A stretch of 64,000 nt of DNA from assembly GCA_022711755.1 (NCBI GenBank), contig JAKLEA010000008.1, positions 160,288 through 224,287 on the forward strand. The letters run 5' to 3'. The position numbers and the translations under genes were made by a program. Shown one piece after another: positions 8,334-16,740 of the stretch. The stretch comes from Planctomycetota bacterium (GTDB taxonomy: Bacteria > Planctomycetota > Brocadiia > SM23-32 > JAKLEA01). Under the pieces are notes generated by a model. The model was not told the origin of the DNA. It was given only the letters and a program-made list of their open reading frames with translations, and searched no databases. How positions within the stretch are numbered: the stretch's first letter is position 1; every line of letters begins with the position of its first letter.

Positions 8334-11300
8334 ATGATACTCGAAAAACTGCTGGGCTTTGTCCTGCGGATGAGACTGCTGACGGCGCTGACGGCAATCC
8401 TGATCCTCGGCGCGGGTATCGCCGCGTGGAAGCGGCTGCCGATTGACGCCTTTCCGGACGTGACGAACGTTCAGGTAATGATCCTGGCCGAAGCGCCGGG
8501 ACTGGCCCCCGGGGAGGTTGAGCGGCTGATAACTCAGCCTATTGAGATCGAAATGGGCGGGCTGCCGGACGTGACGCAGGTCCGCTCCCTTTCGAAGACC
8601 GGACTGTCGCAGGTGATCGTCGTCTTTACGGACGAGACCGACACCTATTTCGCGCGGCAGCTTGTCTTCGAGCGCCTCAGCCAGGCGCGGGAACGCCTTC
8701 CTGAAGGTGTAGAGCCTGAAATGGGGCCGATTTCCACAGGGCTTGGAGAGATATACCAGTATGTTATTGAGGGGGTGTTCCACTGCCCGGAACATCCTTC
8801 GGAGTGGTCGCGCGACCCCGGCAAATGCGGGCAATGCGGCAGGGAGTTCGCGGCAAGCGCTCACGGTCTGGCCGATCTCAGGACGCTTCAGGACTGGCTC
8901 ATCAGCCCGCAGCTTCGCCGTCTGCCGGGCGTGACCGAGGTGAACAGCTTCGGCGGATTTGTCAAGCAGTACCACGTTGTTCCCGATCCCGCGCTGCTTT
9001 TAAAGTTCGGCATCAGCCTGAACGACATCATTGAGGCCCTTGAATCCAACAACGCCAATGCGGGCGGCGGGTTCATAACGCGGGATTGGGAACAGATCAA
9101 CGTCGTATCCAGCGGGCTTCTCAAGACGATTTCGGACATTGAGACGATAGTCCTGAAGGCCGAGGACGGAACGCCGGTTTATCTCAGGGACGTCGCCGAG
9201 ATCAGCGTCGGCAATCAGACGCGCAACGGGGTCGTTACGCGGGACGGGCGCGGGGAGGCCGTCATCGGCATGGTGATCATGCTGAAGGGAGCCAATTCAA
9301 AGATTGTGGTCGAGCGCGTGAAGGCGGAGATTCCGAAGATTCAGAACTCCCTCCCGCCGGGCGTCAGGATCGTGCCGTTCTATGACCGGACGAGCCTGAT
9401 CCAGGCCTGCATCGGCACAATAACCGGCGCGCTCGGTCAGGGTGTCATTCTTGTCGTGATCGTCCTTTTCCTTCTTCTCTGGGACATGCGCGCCGCGCTT
9501 ACGGTAGCCGTCTGTCTGCCGGTGACGGTCGGGATAACGTTCCTGCTCATGGACTGGCGGGACGTGACCACCAATCTCATGAGCCTGGGCGGGCTGGCTA
9601 TCGCGATCGGGATGGTTGTGGATGGCTCCATCGTCATAACGGAGAACATCTCCAGACATCTCCGCGACAAGGCGGAATCCGAGCTGTCCCGCATCGAGGT
9701 TGCTCATATCGCCGTCAATGAGGTCGCTCGTCCGGTGGTATTCTCGACGCTGATAATCATCATAGTTTTCCTGCCGCTTTTCACGCTCCAGTCGCTTGAG
9801 GGCAAGATGTTCAAGCCGCTGGGCCTGACCATGTGCTTCGCGATGGCCGGCGCGCTGATCGCGGCGCTGACGATTGTGCCGGTTCTGGCGTCGCTCCTGG
9901 TCAGGAGGGCATCCGCGACTGGCGGCGAGAATCTACTCGTCAGGATCGTTCAGAGGACTTATGCGCCCATCCTTGCGCTTGCGATGCGCGGGCGCTGGAT
10001 GACGGCTGCCGTCGCGGCGAGCGTCATGGTCGGGGCGTTTTCCCTGCTTCCGAAACTGGGGACGGAATTCCTGCCCGCGCTCGACGAGGGCGCGATAGCG
10101 ATCAACTGCGTTCGCCTTCCCACGGCAAGCGTCGAAGGCTCCGCGCTGCAAAGCTCCGCGATTGAAAAACGCCTGCTGGAGAAGTTCCCTGAGGTCACGA
10201 CCGTTGTCTCGAAAACTGGCCGGGCGGAAATCTCCGAGGACCCCATGGGGCCGGAGCAGAGCGACCTCTTCATCATGCTCAAACCGCCCGGCGAATGGAC
10301 GGACGGACGGACGAAAGAGCAACTTGTCGAGGAAATCAACGCGGAACTCGCGCTCTTTCCCGGCATACGCCCCTCCTTCTCGCAACCAATCTCCCTGCGC
10401 GTGAACGAGTTGATCAGCGGCATCAAATCGGACGTGGCGATCAAAATATCTGGCGAGGACATGGAAGTCCTGCGCGGGGTCGGGGAACGCATGGCCCCGT
10501 TGCTGGCTTCAATTGCCGGGGCGGAGGACGTAAAGATCGAACAGGTCTCCGGCTTCACCCAGCTTGAGGCGCGGGTGAACAGGGAGGCGATGGCCAGGCA
10601 CATGATCAACGCCCGCGACATAAGCGACCTCATCGAGACCGCAGTCGGCGGCAGGATCGCAACAACGATCTTCGAGGGACAGAGACGGTTCGCCGTTCTC
10701 GTCCGCTTCCCGCAAGAGGCTCGCAGCAACCTTGAATCTCTTGAAAGGCTGCTGGTTCCGTCGCCCCTGGGATATGATGTCCCTCTTGGCGACGTTGCCG
10801 GCATTGTTGAGACCGACGTGCCGGCGCAGATCAGCCGCGAGGATTCGCGCAGGCGTCTGATCGTTGAGTGCAATGTCCGCGGGCGCGACATCGGGGGGTT
10901 CGTCGCCGAAGCTTCCGCGAAGATGGCCGGCATCGAGGCAGGTCTGCCGCAGGGCTACCGGATTGACATGGGCGGCCAGTTCGAGAACCAGCAGCGCGCG
11001 ATGGCCCGACTGATGATGGTCGTTCCGGTGGCGCTGCTGCTCATCTTCGTCATGCTCTACGTGTCGCTGGGTTCGCTCAGGAGCGCTCTGCTCGTCCTGG
11101 TCAACCTGCCGTTCGCGCTTGTCGGTGGGATAGCGGCGATTTATCTGCTGGATATCAACCTGAGCGTATCGGCATCCATCGGCTTTATAACGCTGCTGGG
11201 CATCGCCGTTGAGAACGGGCTGATACTGGTCACCTTCTTCGACCAGTTGAGGAAGGAGGGACGCCGGGTAAATGACGCGGTTTCCGAGGCGTGCCTGTTG

Positions 11301-11543
11301 CGGGTGCGCCCTCTTATGGGAACCACACTTACGACCCTGCTGGGACTGCTTCCCATGATCTATGCGACCGGCTCCGGCTCGGAGATTCAGAAACCGCTTG
11401 TGGCCGTCATCTTCGGCGGGCTGGTCAGCTCGCTGATTCTGACTCTGGTGATACTGCCGGCGCTTTATTCGCTGGTGAATGCCGACAGGTCAGAGCAGGC
11501 GGGCGCAGACAGTATTCCGGAAGGGGGAGTGAACAGTCAGTAG
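8334..11543 (+). CDS. Heavy-metal RND efflux pump, CusA/CzcA family, with inserted zinc-finger-like segment
   Basis: A 1069-residue inner-membrane proton-driven exporter with the RND architecture: an N-terminal TM, a large periplasmic loop, TM bundle (FLLLWDMRAALTVAV; NLMSLGGLAIAIGMVVDGSIV), a second periplasmic loop and a second TM bundle. The start is ATG 8334, after GGGGAGGATGG; the nine-residue longer frame overlaps the adaptor gene. In the first periplasmic (pore/docking) region, just before the conserved LRTLQDW, there is an insertion with C151-x2-H154-x10-C165-x2-C168, resembling the small heavy-metal-binding domain usually found in P-type ATPases and adaptors. Such an extra site in the pump could load or sense metal; this is inference. 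Confidence 0.93.
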   Translation: MILEKLLGFVLRMRLLTALTAILILGAGIAAWKRLPIDAFPDVTNVQVMILAEAPGLAPGEVERLITQPIEIEMGGLPDVTQVRSLSKTGLSQVIVVFTDETDTYFARQLVFERLSQARERLPEGVEPEMGPISTGLGEIYQYVIEGVFHCPEHPSEWSRDPGKCGQCGREFAASAHGLADLRTLQDWLISPQLRRLPGVTEVNSFGGFVKQYHVVPDPALLLKFGISLNDIIEALESNNANAGGGFITRDWEQINVVSSGLLKTISDIETIVLKAEDGTPVYLRDVAEISVGNQTRNGVVTRDGRGEAVIGMVIMLKGANSKIVVERVKAEIPKIQNSLPPGVRIVPFYDRTSLIQACIGTITGALGQGVILVVIVLFLLLWDMRAALTVAVCLPVTVGITFLLMDWRDVTTNLMSLGGLAIAIGMVVDGSIVITENISRHLRDKAESELSRIEVAHIAVNEVARPVVFSTLIIIIVFLPLFTLQSLEGKMFKPLGLTMCFAMAGALIAALTIVPVLASLLVRRASATGGENLLVRIVQRTYAPILALAMRGRWMTAAVAASVMVGAFSLLPKLGTEFLPALDEGAIAINCVRLPTASVEGSALQSSAIEKRLLEKFPEVTTVVSKTGRAEISEDPMGPEQSDLFIMLKPPGEWTDGRTKEQLVEEINAELALFPGIRPSFSQPISLRVNELISGIKSDVAIKISGEDMEVLRGVGERMAPLLASIAGAEDVKIEQVSGFTQLEARVNREAMARHMINARDISDLIETAVGGRIATTIFEGQRRFAVLVRFPQEARSNLESLERLLVPSPLGYDVPLGDVAGIVETDVPAQISREDSRRRLIVECNVRGRDIGGFVAEASAKMAGIEAGLPQGYRIDMGGQFENQQRAMARLMMVVPVALLLIFVMLYVSLGSLRSALLVLVNLPFALVGGIAAIYLLDINLSVSASIGFITLLGIAVENGLILVTFFDQLRKEGRRVNDAVSEACLLRVRPLMGTTLTTLLGLLPMIYATGSGSEIQKPLVAVIFGGLVSSLILTLVILPALYSLVNADRSEQAGADSIPEGGVNSQ

Positions 11544-11557
11544 CCCTGCCAGGGCTA
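11541..11557 (+). terminator. Hairpin at the end of the efflux operon
   Basis: A 7-bp perfect stem, TAGCCCT/AGGGCTA, with a 3-base loop, beginning in the stop codon of the pump gene. There is no strong T-run after it, so it may be a weak terminator or an mRNA-end stabiliser. Confidence 0.35.
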
Positions 11558-11920
11558 TTATCTGTGATTACTCCAATTCCCGCCCATTTGGGATAGGCAT
11601 TGTCAATAATTTAACACGCCACGACCTGCCCAGTCCTGCGTCCCATTAAACATCTGTCCATTTTAAATGTCCCATTGTCTTATATGCAATATCCGTGCAG
11701 AACATTATTGATCACGACAGGGTCAATAACCTTGAATCGGATCCGAAAAATAAATCAAAATCGGCAAACGAGATTCTGGCGATTCAGGCCCGTTTATCGT
11801 CATGAAGCCGCCGAGTCCGTTTTGCTTAAAATGAATTGACATCGGCACATGCAAACAATAGAGTAATGTCCAAAGCAGGAGTCTGTTCCCGGCAGCCCAT
11901 CCTTGGGCCGGGAGGATTCC
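11558..11920. other. Intergenic region with one promoter candidate
   Basis: AT-richer than its neighbours and without a convincing reading frame. Apart from the promoter candidate at 11836-11864, nothing was recognised. Confidence 0.5.
11836..11864 (+). promoter_or_regulatory. Predicted sigma70-type promoter for the DUF4388-DUF3179 genes
   Basis: TTGACA at 11836-11841, 17-base spacer, TAGAGT at 11859-11864, about 55 bases before the DUF4388 gene start. Confidence 0.5.
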
Positions 11921-13147
11921 ATGCCGAAGCCTCTGGAGAGGTTCATGTCCGATCAGAACCCGCCTAATCAACCGGGCCAACCCGGAAGCGATCAAGCGAC
12001 CGGAGCCAGGTCCTCCAGGTTTGCGGAATGGCTCTACAGCCACCAGAAACCTGAGGATGAAGCCGAGGGAAGGGCTGCTGAGTCGGCGGGAACAAGCCCG
12101 CAACTGCCGGCCGCAACTCCAACCAGAGAGGATTCCGGAACCAGGCTTCAGGTAATTGACGAAACGCTGTCGGAACTTGGCGACAGACTTGCGAATATAG
12201 AAAGCCTGCTGCGTTCAACGGTTGACACTTATCATAACTTCGTTCAGGGTATTCAGAAGGCTCTGACCATGCTGGTCAAGAATCAGGAAACCCTGGCCAA
12301 GCGCTTTGATAAGATAAACGAGACTCTGGAACAGGCTATTGCCAACGGCATGTCCGCAGGAGGGGGAGCGGCGGGGCTTGAGCAGACTGGAGACGCCACA
12401 AGCCAGGCCATGGATCAGCTTGGGCCGCCCCCGCCAACCGCTCCTCCGGCACTGCTGAAAGATCCGACCCATGTAAAAGCCCGCCGCATCGCCAACGCCA
12501 TGGTCAGCGATCTTGAGGCATATAACCGTTCAATCCTGGTTGACGCGATCAAGCAGGGAACGGTGGAGAACGTTCTACTGAAGCAGATTGCCGACATGCG
12601 TTCGCAATACGAACGCCGCGTTCCTCAGGCCGTCAGGGACAAGCATGACTACCTGCAGGAAGCGTTGCAGTTGATGATCTACCGCAAGAAAGCCGAAGCT
12701 CTTGGACTACAGGTTCCCGGAGGCGCAGCGCCGCCGCCCGCCAAGCCTCAGGCGGGTGCCGTCGCAGCTCCCGCTCAGGCTGCCGCGCCGGCAGCGACTG
12801 GATTGCGCGCCAATGTCGTGCTGGCCGGCCCGGTACAGGAGAGCATGATCGCGGACATTATCCAGTTGCTGAGCAACAACCGCGACACAGGTGTCTTCCG
12901 CATCGCAAGCGACAAAGGCGAAGTCATTTTCTACTTTGTTCAGGGCATGATCCACGACGCCTCTTTCGGCGCGTTGAAGGGCGAGAAGGCGTTCTTTGAG
13001 GGATTCTCAATCAACGAGGGGCAGTTCGAATTCGAGCGTCAGCAGGATCTGCAGGTTGAGCGGACCATCCAGATGGAAACCTCATTCCTGATCATCGAAG
13101 CGCTCAGACGGATTGACGAAGGACAAGCCAAGGTGGCGCCGGGTTGA
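11921..13147 (+). CDS. DUF4388 (PatA-like N-terminal domain) protein with coiled coil
   Basis: About 408 residues. A disordered Pro/Glu-rich leader is followed by a coiled-coil stretch at roughly 75-145 (LSELGDRLANIESLLR and the following NFVQGIQKALTML), an Ala/Pro-rich linker, and a C-terminal DUF4388 domain at about 300-405 (GVFRIASDKGEVIFYF, VQGMIHDASFG, KAFFEGFSINEGQFEF). DUF4388 is found in response-regulator-associated and motility proteins and is probably a protein-interaction module; no enzymatic motif is seen. The start is ATG 11921 preceded by GGGAGG. It is followed after 88 bases by the DUF3179 gene on the same strand. Confidence 0.72.
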   Translation: MPKPLERFMSDQNPPNQPGQPGSDQATGARSSRFAEWLYSHQKPEDEAEGRAAESAGTSPQLPAATPTREDSGTRLQVIDETLSELGDRLANIESLLRSTVDTYHNFVQGIQKALTMLVKNQETLAKRFDKINETLEQAIANGMSAGGGAAGLEQTGDATSQAMDQLGPPPPTAPPALLKDPTHVKARRIANAMVSDLEAYNRSILVDAIKQGTVENVLLKQIADMRSQYERRVPQAVRDKHDYLQEALQLMIYRKKAEALGLQVPGGAAPPPAKPQAGAVAAPAQAAAPAATGLRANVVLAGPVQESMIADIIQLLSNNRDTGVFRIASDKGEVIFYFVQGMIHDASFGALKGEKAFFEGFSINEGQFEFERQQDLQVERTIQMETSFLIIEALRRIDEGQAKVAPG

Positions 13148-13235
13148 CGCCGCGCAGCAAGCGGAACATCCCCATCTCGCCCGGTTCGCATGGGATAATG
13201 TTTTTTCAAGTTTCCTGAGACAAGAGGTTGAGAGC

Positions 13236-14732
13236 ATGACTGAGAACGAAAAGCAGGCCGCCGGCCCGGAACGCGCCGAGGAAGTTCAGCAGGCGCAGAA
13301 ACCGGCCGATGAAAATCAGCCGGGCGCTCCGGGAGTCCTTGATGAGGAAGATGACGCGACAGCGACGGGAAACCTGGTCATAGTCGTCGTCATAATCCTT
13401 GTCCTCGTAGTCGTCTGGTTGTTCAACAAACTCTGGAAGAAGGATGATACGGCGATGCCCCCCGCGGGACAAACGCCCGCCGCGAACGTCCAGCAACCCG
13501 CCCAGCAGTCTCAGCAACCCTCCGGCCCCGCCGCGCCGACAACCTACGCGGAAAGGCGCACGGAAGAACTGAAGCGTGTCCGCGGAATGATGTTCAAGCA
13601 GACGGGCGACGCCGGAAATCGCTATATTGTCGCAATCGGCCCCAGGCCCAAGCAGGTCGAAGGCAATGTTCAATTCGTTGAGGGCGAACTCTTCGACGTG
13701 ACTAAAACCGCCGAAGGCTTCGATATCGGCGATCTGGTCCCGTGCGGATTCAAGGACAACCTGGCCATACCGACGCAGAAGAATCCGATCATCCTCAAGA
13801 TGCTCGGAACCCCCGACCTGACCGCCCCCCGCTTCATGAAAGCTGCTGAGGCGACCTTCCTGCGGGACGATGAGGATTTCGTGCTGGGAATCGTCATTGA
13901 CGGAGAGGCGCGCGCCTATCCGTGCAATATCCTGAGCCACCACTTCCTGATCTATGACACAGTGGCGCAAAAGAAGGTCGTCGTTATCTTCAACGGATTC
14001 ACCTTCGCGTCGTCAGCCTTCAAGACAAACATCGGAGATCACGAGTCATTTATCGGATTCGCCGGAAGGCTCTATCGCGGCAATATTGTGCTTTACGATG
14101 ACAAGACTGGCTCTCTCTGGGATTCCCTGGAAGGCGCGGCATTGACCGGCGCCTGCTCCGAAAAGGGATTGTCGCTGGAAGCCGTGCCCGTTGAAGCCGT
14201 GAAGTGGGGTTGGTGGAAGAAACAGCATCCCGACACGACCGTCCTGAGCATGGAAACCGGCGCGGAAAGCCATGTGACGCAGATGGGCGCCAGCTACATG
14301 CAGAATTTCCTGGATCAGGCGGCCGGTTACTACAGAAGCGATGCGCTCTTCTCCACGGTCCCCTATTATGACCCGAAGACATCGCCGCTGGGCGCAAAGG
14401 AGATCGTGTTCGGCGTTCATACGCCGGGCGGCAACCGCGCTTACAAGCGCACTTCCCTGATTAACCTGCAGGAACCGATCAAGGATAAGATAGGCAACGT
14501 GGAGATAACTGTCGCATGGAACGCGGAAAAGGGTGTCCCCGATTTCCAGGCGGATGGGAAACCGATCGCGGCAATGCCTATGCTCTGGTTCGGATGGCGC
14601 GCCTGCAATGCCGAGACAGACGTCTACCAGGATCCGGTGCCGGATTCCCTTGCGCCGAAGGATGATGCAAAGGCTGCGCCTGCGCCAACCGATGCGCAAC
14701 CTGCTCCTGTTGAACCGCCCAAGGCCCCGTAG
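13236..14732 (+). CDS. Membrane-anchored DUF3179 protein
   Basis: About 498 residues. An acidic N-terminal tail of about 45 residues precedes one strong membrane segment (LVIVVVIILVLVVVWLF), then a Pro/Gln/Ala-rich linker and a DUF3179 domain covering the C-terminal two thirds (FVLGIVIDGEARAYP, ILSHHFLIYD, LYDDKTGSLWDS, MLWFGWRACNAETDVY). DUF3179 proteins are widespread and mostly uncharacterised. The first long frame starts at 13113 inside the upstream gene; ATG 13236 gives a normal cytoplasmic-tail/TM layout and is preferred. A low-complexity Pro/Ala tail ends the protein. A clear terminator follows. Confidence 0.75.
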   Translation: MTENEKQAAGPERAEEVQQAQKPADENQPGAPGVLDEEDDATATGNLVIVVVIILVLVVVWLFNKLWKKDDTAMPPAGQTPAANVQQPAQQSQQPSGPAAPTTYAERRTEELKRVRGMMFKQTGDAGNRYIVAIGPRPKQVEGNVQFVEGELFDVTKTAEGFDIGDLVPCGFKDNLAIPTQKNPIILKMLGTPDLTAPRFMKAAEATFLRDDEDFVLGIVIDGEARAYPCNILSHHFLIYDTVAQKKVVVIFNGFTFASSAFKTNIGDHESFIGFAGRLYRGNIVLYDDKTGSLWDSLEGAALTGACSEKGLSLEAVPVEAVKWGWWKKQHPDTTVLSMETGAESHVTQMGASYMQNFLDQAAGYYRSDALFSTVPYYDPKTSPLGAKEIVFGVHTPGGNRAYKRTSLINLQEPIKDKIGNVEITVAWNAEKGVPDFQADGKPIAAMPMLWFGWRACNAETDVYQDPVPDSLAPKDDAKAAPAPTDAQPAPVEPPKAP

Positions 14733-14756
14733 CCCGGTCTTTCAATAAAAAACATG

Positions 14757-14800
14757 AACGCCGTTCGGAACGCATACCGTTCAGGACGGCGTTTTCTTTT
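14757..14800 (+). terminator. Rho-independent terminator
   Basis: AACGCCGT pairs with ACGGCGTT, with an inner GGAACG/CCGTTC pairing, followed by a T-rich run to 14800. It lies 24 bases after the DUF3179 stop. Confidence 0.8.
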
Positions 14801-14826
14801 CACGCTCTCAGACCGGAACATCAAGC

Positions 14827-14855
14827 TTGACAGCAATCAGCGCCGTAACTAAAGT
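14827..14855 (+). promoter_or_regulatory. Predicted sigma70-type promoter for the glycan-assembly operon
   Basis: TTGACA at 14827-14832, 17-base spacer, TAAAGT at 14850-14855, between the terminator and the isomerase-like gene starting at 14943. Confidence 0.5.
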
Positions 14856-14942
14856 CGGTTCCTGATACAATGGCGTTCGCGCGGAAAATGACGGTCCATA
14901 CGTCCTTTTCTGTGAATTTTCAGAAACGCCGAGGACGCTGGA

Positions 14943-15776
14943 ATGAAAAAGTGCATCTCCCAATGGGCGTTCAAGAACCAGGAACAGCGCTCCGCCGCGG
15001 AACTTTTCAAGACCGCCAAGGACGCGGGCTTCGAGGGCATCGAGCTGTGCGTCGGCATGAACGGCATCCTCACGCCTGAAACGACGCAAGAGCAATGCGG
15101 GAGACTGCTTGAGACCGCGAAAAAGGCAGACATTAAGATCACCAGCATGGCAAGCGGGCTGTTCTGGCAGTTTCGCCCGACGTCGCCGGATCAGGCCGTG
15201 GTTGACACGGCCAAGGACATCCTGACCAAGAGCCTGACGATCGCCGGATGGCTGGGTGTTGACAGCCTGCTGGTCATCCCCGGAGTCGTCGGTTGCGACT
15301 TCATACCGGGCTGCGAAGTAGTCCCTTACGACGTCTGCATGAAGAAGGCCGCTGCGTTCGTCAAGAGCGGATTGAAGGCCGCGAAGAAATCCGGCTGCGC
15401 CATGGCGCTGGAATACGTCTGGAACAAGTTCCTGCTCAGCCCCGTTGAATACCGCGATTTCATTGACCAGTTCGACAATCCGCTGGTCGGGTTCTACATG
15501 GATACCGGCAACATGCTCAACACAGGCTACCCGGAACAGTGGATAGCCATCATGAAAAAGCGGGTTAAAGCAGTCCATTTCAAGGACTTCCGACGTGACG
15601 TGGCGACTCTTGAAGGTTTCTGCGATCTTCTGGAAGGGGATGTTGACTGGCCGGCGGTAATGGCCGCCCTGAAAGCCATCAAATACAAAGGCCCCTGCAC
15701 GGCGGAATACTTCGGGCTGGATGATAAAGCCCTCCTCAAGACAAGCAAAGCCATGGACAAGATTCTGGCCATGTAA
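14943..15776 (+). CDS. Sugar phosphate isomerase/epimerase-like TIM-barrel protein
   Basis: A 277-residue xylose-isomerase-like TIM barrel (AP endonuclease 2 superfamily). Visible hallmarks are AGFEGIELCVG near residue 30, CAMALEYVWNKF at about 155, VGFYMDTGNM at about 180 and VKAVHFKDFRR at about 205, which supply the Glu/Asp/His metal ligands of the family. Such enzymes isomerise or epimerise sugars or inositols; the substrate is not predictable. It is 31 bases upstream of the GT2 gene and may share its promoter, but could equally be an independent catabolic gene. Confidence 0.8.
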   Translation: MKKCISQWAFKNQEQRSAAELFKTAKDAGFEGIELCVGMNGILTPETTQEQCGRLLETAKKADIKITSMASGLFWQFRPTSPDQAVVDTAKDILTKSLTIAGWLGVDSLLVIPGVVGCDFIPGCEVVPYDVCMKKAAAFVKSGLKAAKKSGCAMALEYVWNKFLLSPVEYRDFIDQFDNPLVGFYMDTGNMLNTGYPEQWIAIMKKRVKAVHFKDFRRDVATLEGFCDLLEGDVDWPAVMAALKAIKYKGPCTAEYFGLDDKALLKTSKAMDKILAM

Positions 15777-15807
15777 TCCGCGCAACTGATCCCTGGAAAA
15801 GCATCGA

Positions 15808-16740
15808 ATGAGCCAATCCGCCAAACCGGGACGTTTGGATGTCAGCGTCGTGCTCCCCTCATACAATGAGGCAGAGGCCATGCCTTCCGTTATCGGCGAC
15901 ATACGGAAGGCGCTGGACGGCGGGCGCTGGACGTACGAAATCCTTGTCATTGACGACAGTTCAAGCGACGGAACCCCGGACATCGCAAGGAATCTCGGCG
16001 CAAGGGTGATAACCCGAAGGGTCAGGGGCGGCGCTGGAGCATCGCGAAAGACCGGCATCATCAACGCGCTTGGCGATATTGTTGTAATGCTTGACGCGGA
16101 CGGGACTTACACCGCAGCCGATATCCCGAAGATGCTCGAATACTTCCCCGATTATGATCAGGTGAATGGCGCGCGCACCAGCGAGCAGGGAACCATGAAA
16201 CTCCTGCGAACCCCCGCCAAGTGGGCCATCCGCATGCTGGCCATCTATCTCTCCCGTACTCATATCCCGGACCTGAACACCGGTCTGAAGGCGTTCAAGC
16301 GCAACATCATGTTGAATTATCTCTGGGTCATTCCGGACGGTTTTTCCTGCGTCACCACGATGACGCTGGCCTTCCTCTGCAACGGATTCGCTGTCAAATA
16401 CATACCGTCCGAGTATCACCCTCGCATCGGCAAGTCCAAGTTCCACCCGATCAAGGATTCCGCCGCCTACTTTATGACCGTCATCCGGGTCATCATGTAC
16501 TTCAACCCTCTTCGAGTTTTTCTTCCGCTCAGCATGGTCGTCTTAGCGGCCGGGATCGCGCGCGGGATATTTGACCATTTCTATACGGACGACCATGCGC
16601 TGCGGCAGGCGACCATCATCATGCTCCTGGCCTCTGTGATGATCTTCTCCATCGGCCTTCTGGCCGATCTGATCGTCGCCCGCGGGCGCGAGACCGCCTA
16701 CCTCAATCTGCTCTCCAGCGGCAGGACGGAAAGCGACTGA
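15808..16740 (+). CDS. Family 2 glycosyltransferase, dolichol/polyprenyl-phosphate mannose synthase-like
   Basis: A 310-residue GT2 enzyme. The GT-A fold is at residues 10-230 with VVLPSYNEAEA, LVIDDSSSDGT and the metal-binding LDADGTY; the RTHIPDLNTGLKAFKR segment is typical of DPM1-like enzymes. Two membrane helices occupy the C-terminal 75 residues. It probably moves a hexose from a nucleotide sugar to a lipid phosphate or glycan acceptor at the inner membrane. Its stop and the asnB start overlap by one base (TGATG), so the two are translationally coupled. Confidence 0.85.
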   Translation: MSQSAKPGRLDVSVVLPSYNEAEAMPSVIGDIRKALDGGRWTYEILVIDDSSSDGTPDIARNLGARVITRRVRGGAGASRKTGIINALGDIVVMLDADGTYTAADIPKMLEYFPDYDQVNGARTSEQGTMKLLRTPAKWAIRMLAIYLSRTHIPDLNTGLKAFKRNIMLNYLWVIPDGFSCVTTMTLAFLCNGFAVKYIPSEYHPRIGKSKFHPIKDSAAYFMTVIRVIMYFNPLRVFLPLSMVVLAAGIARGIFDHFYTDDHALRQATIIMLLASVMIFSIGLLADLIVARGRETAYLNLLSSGRTESD

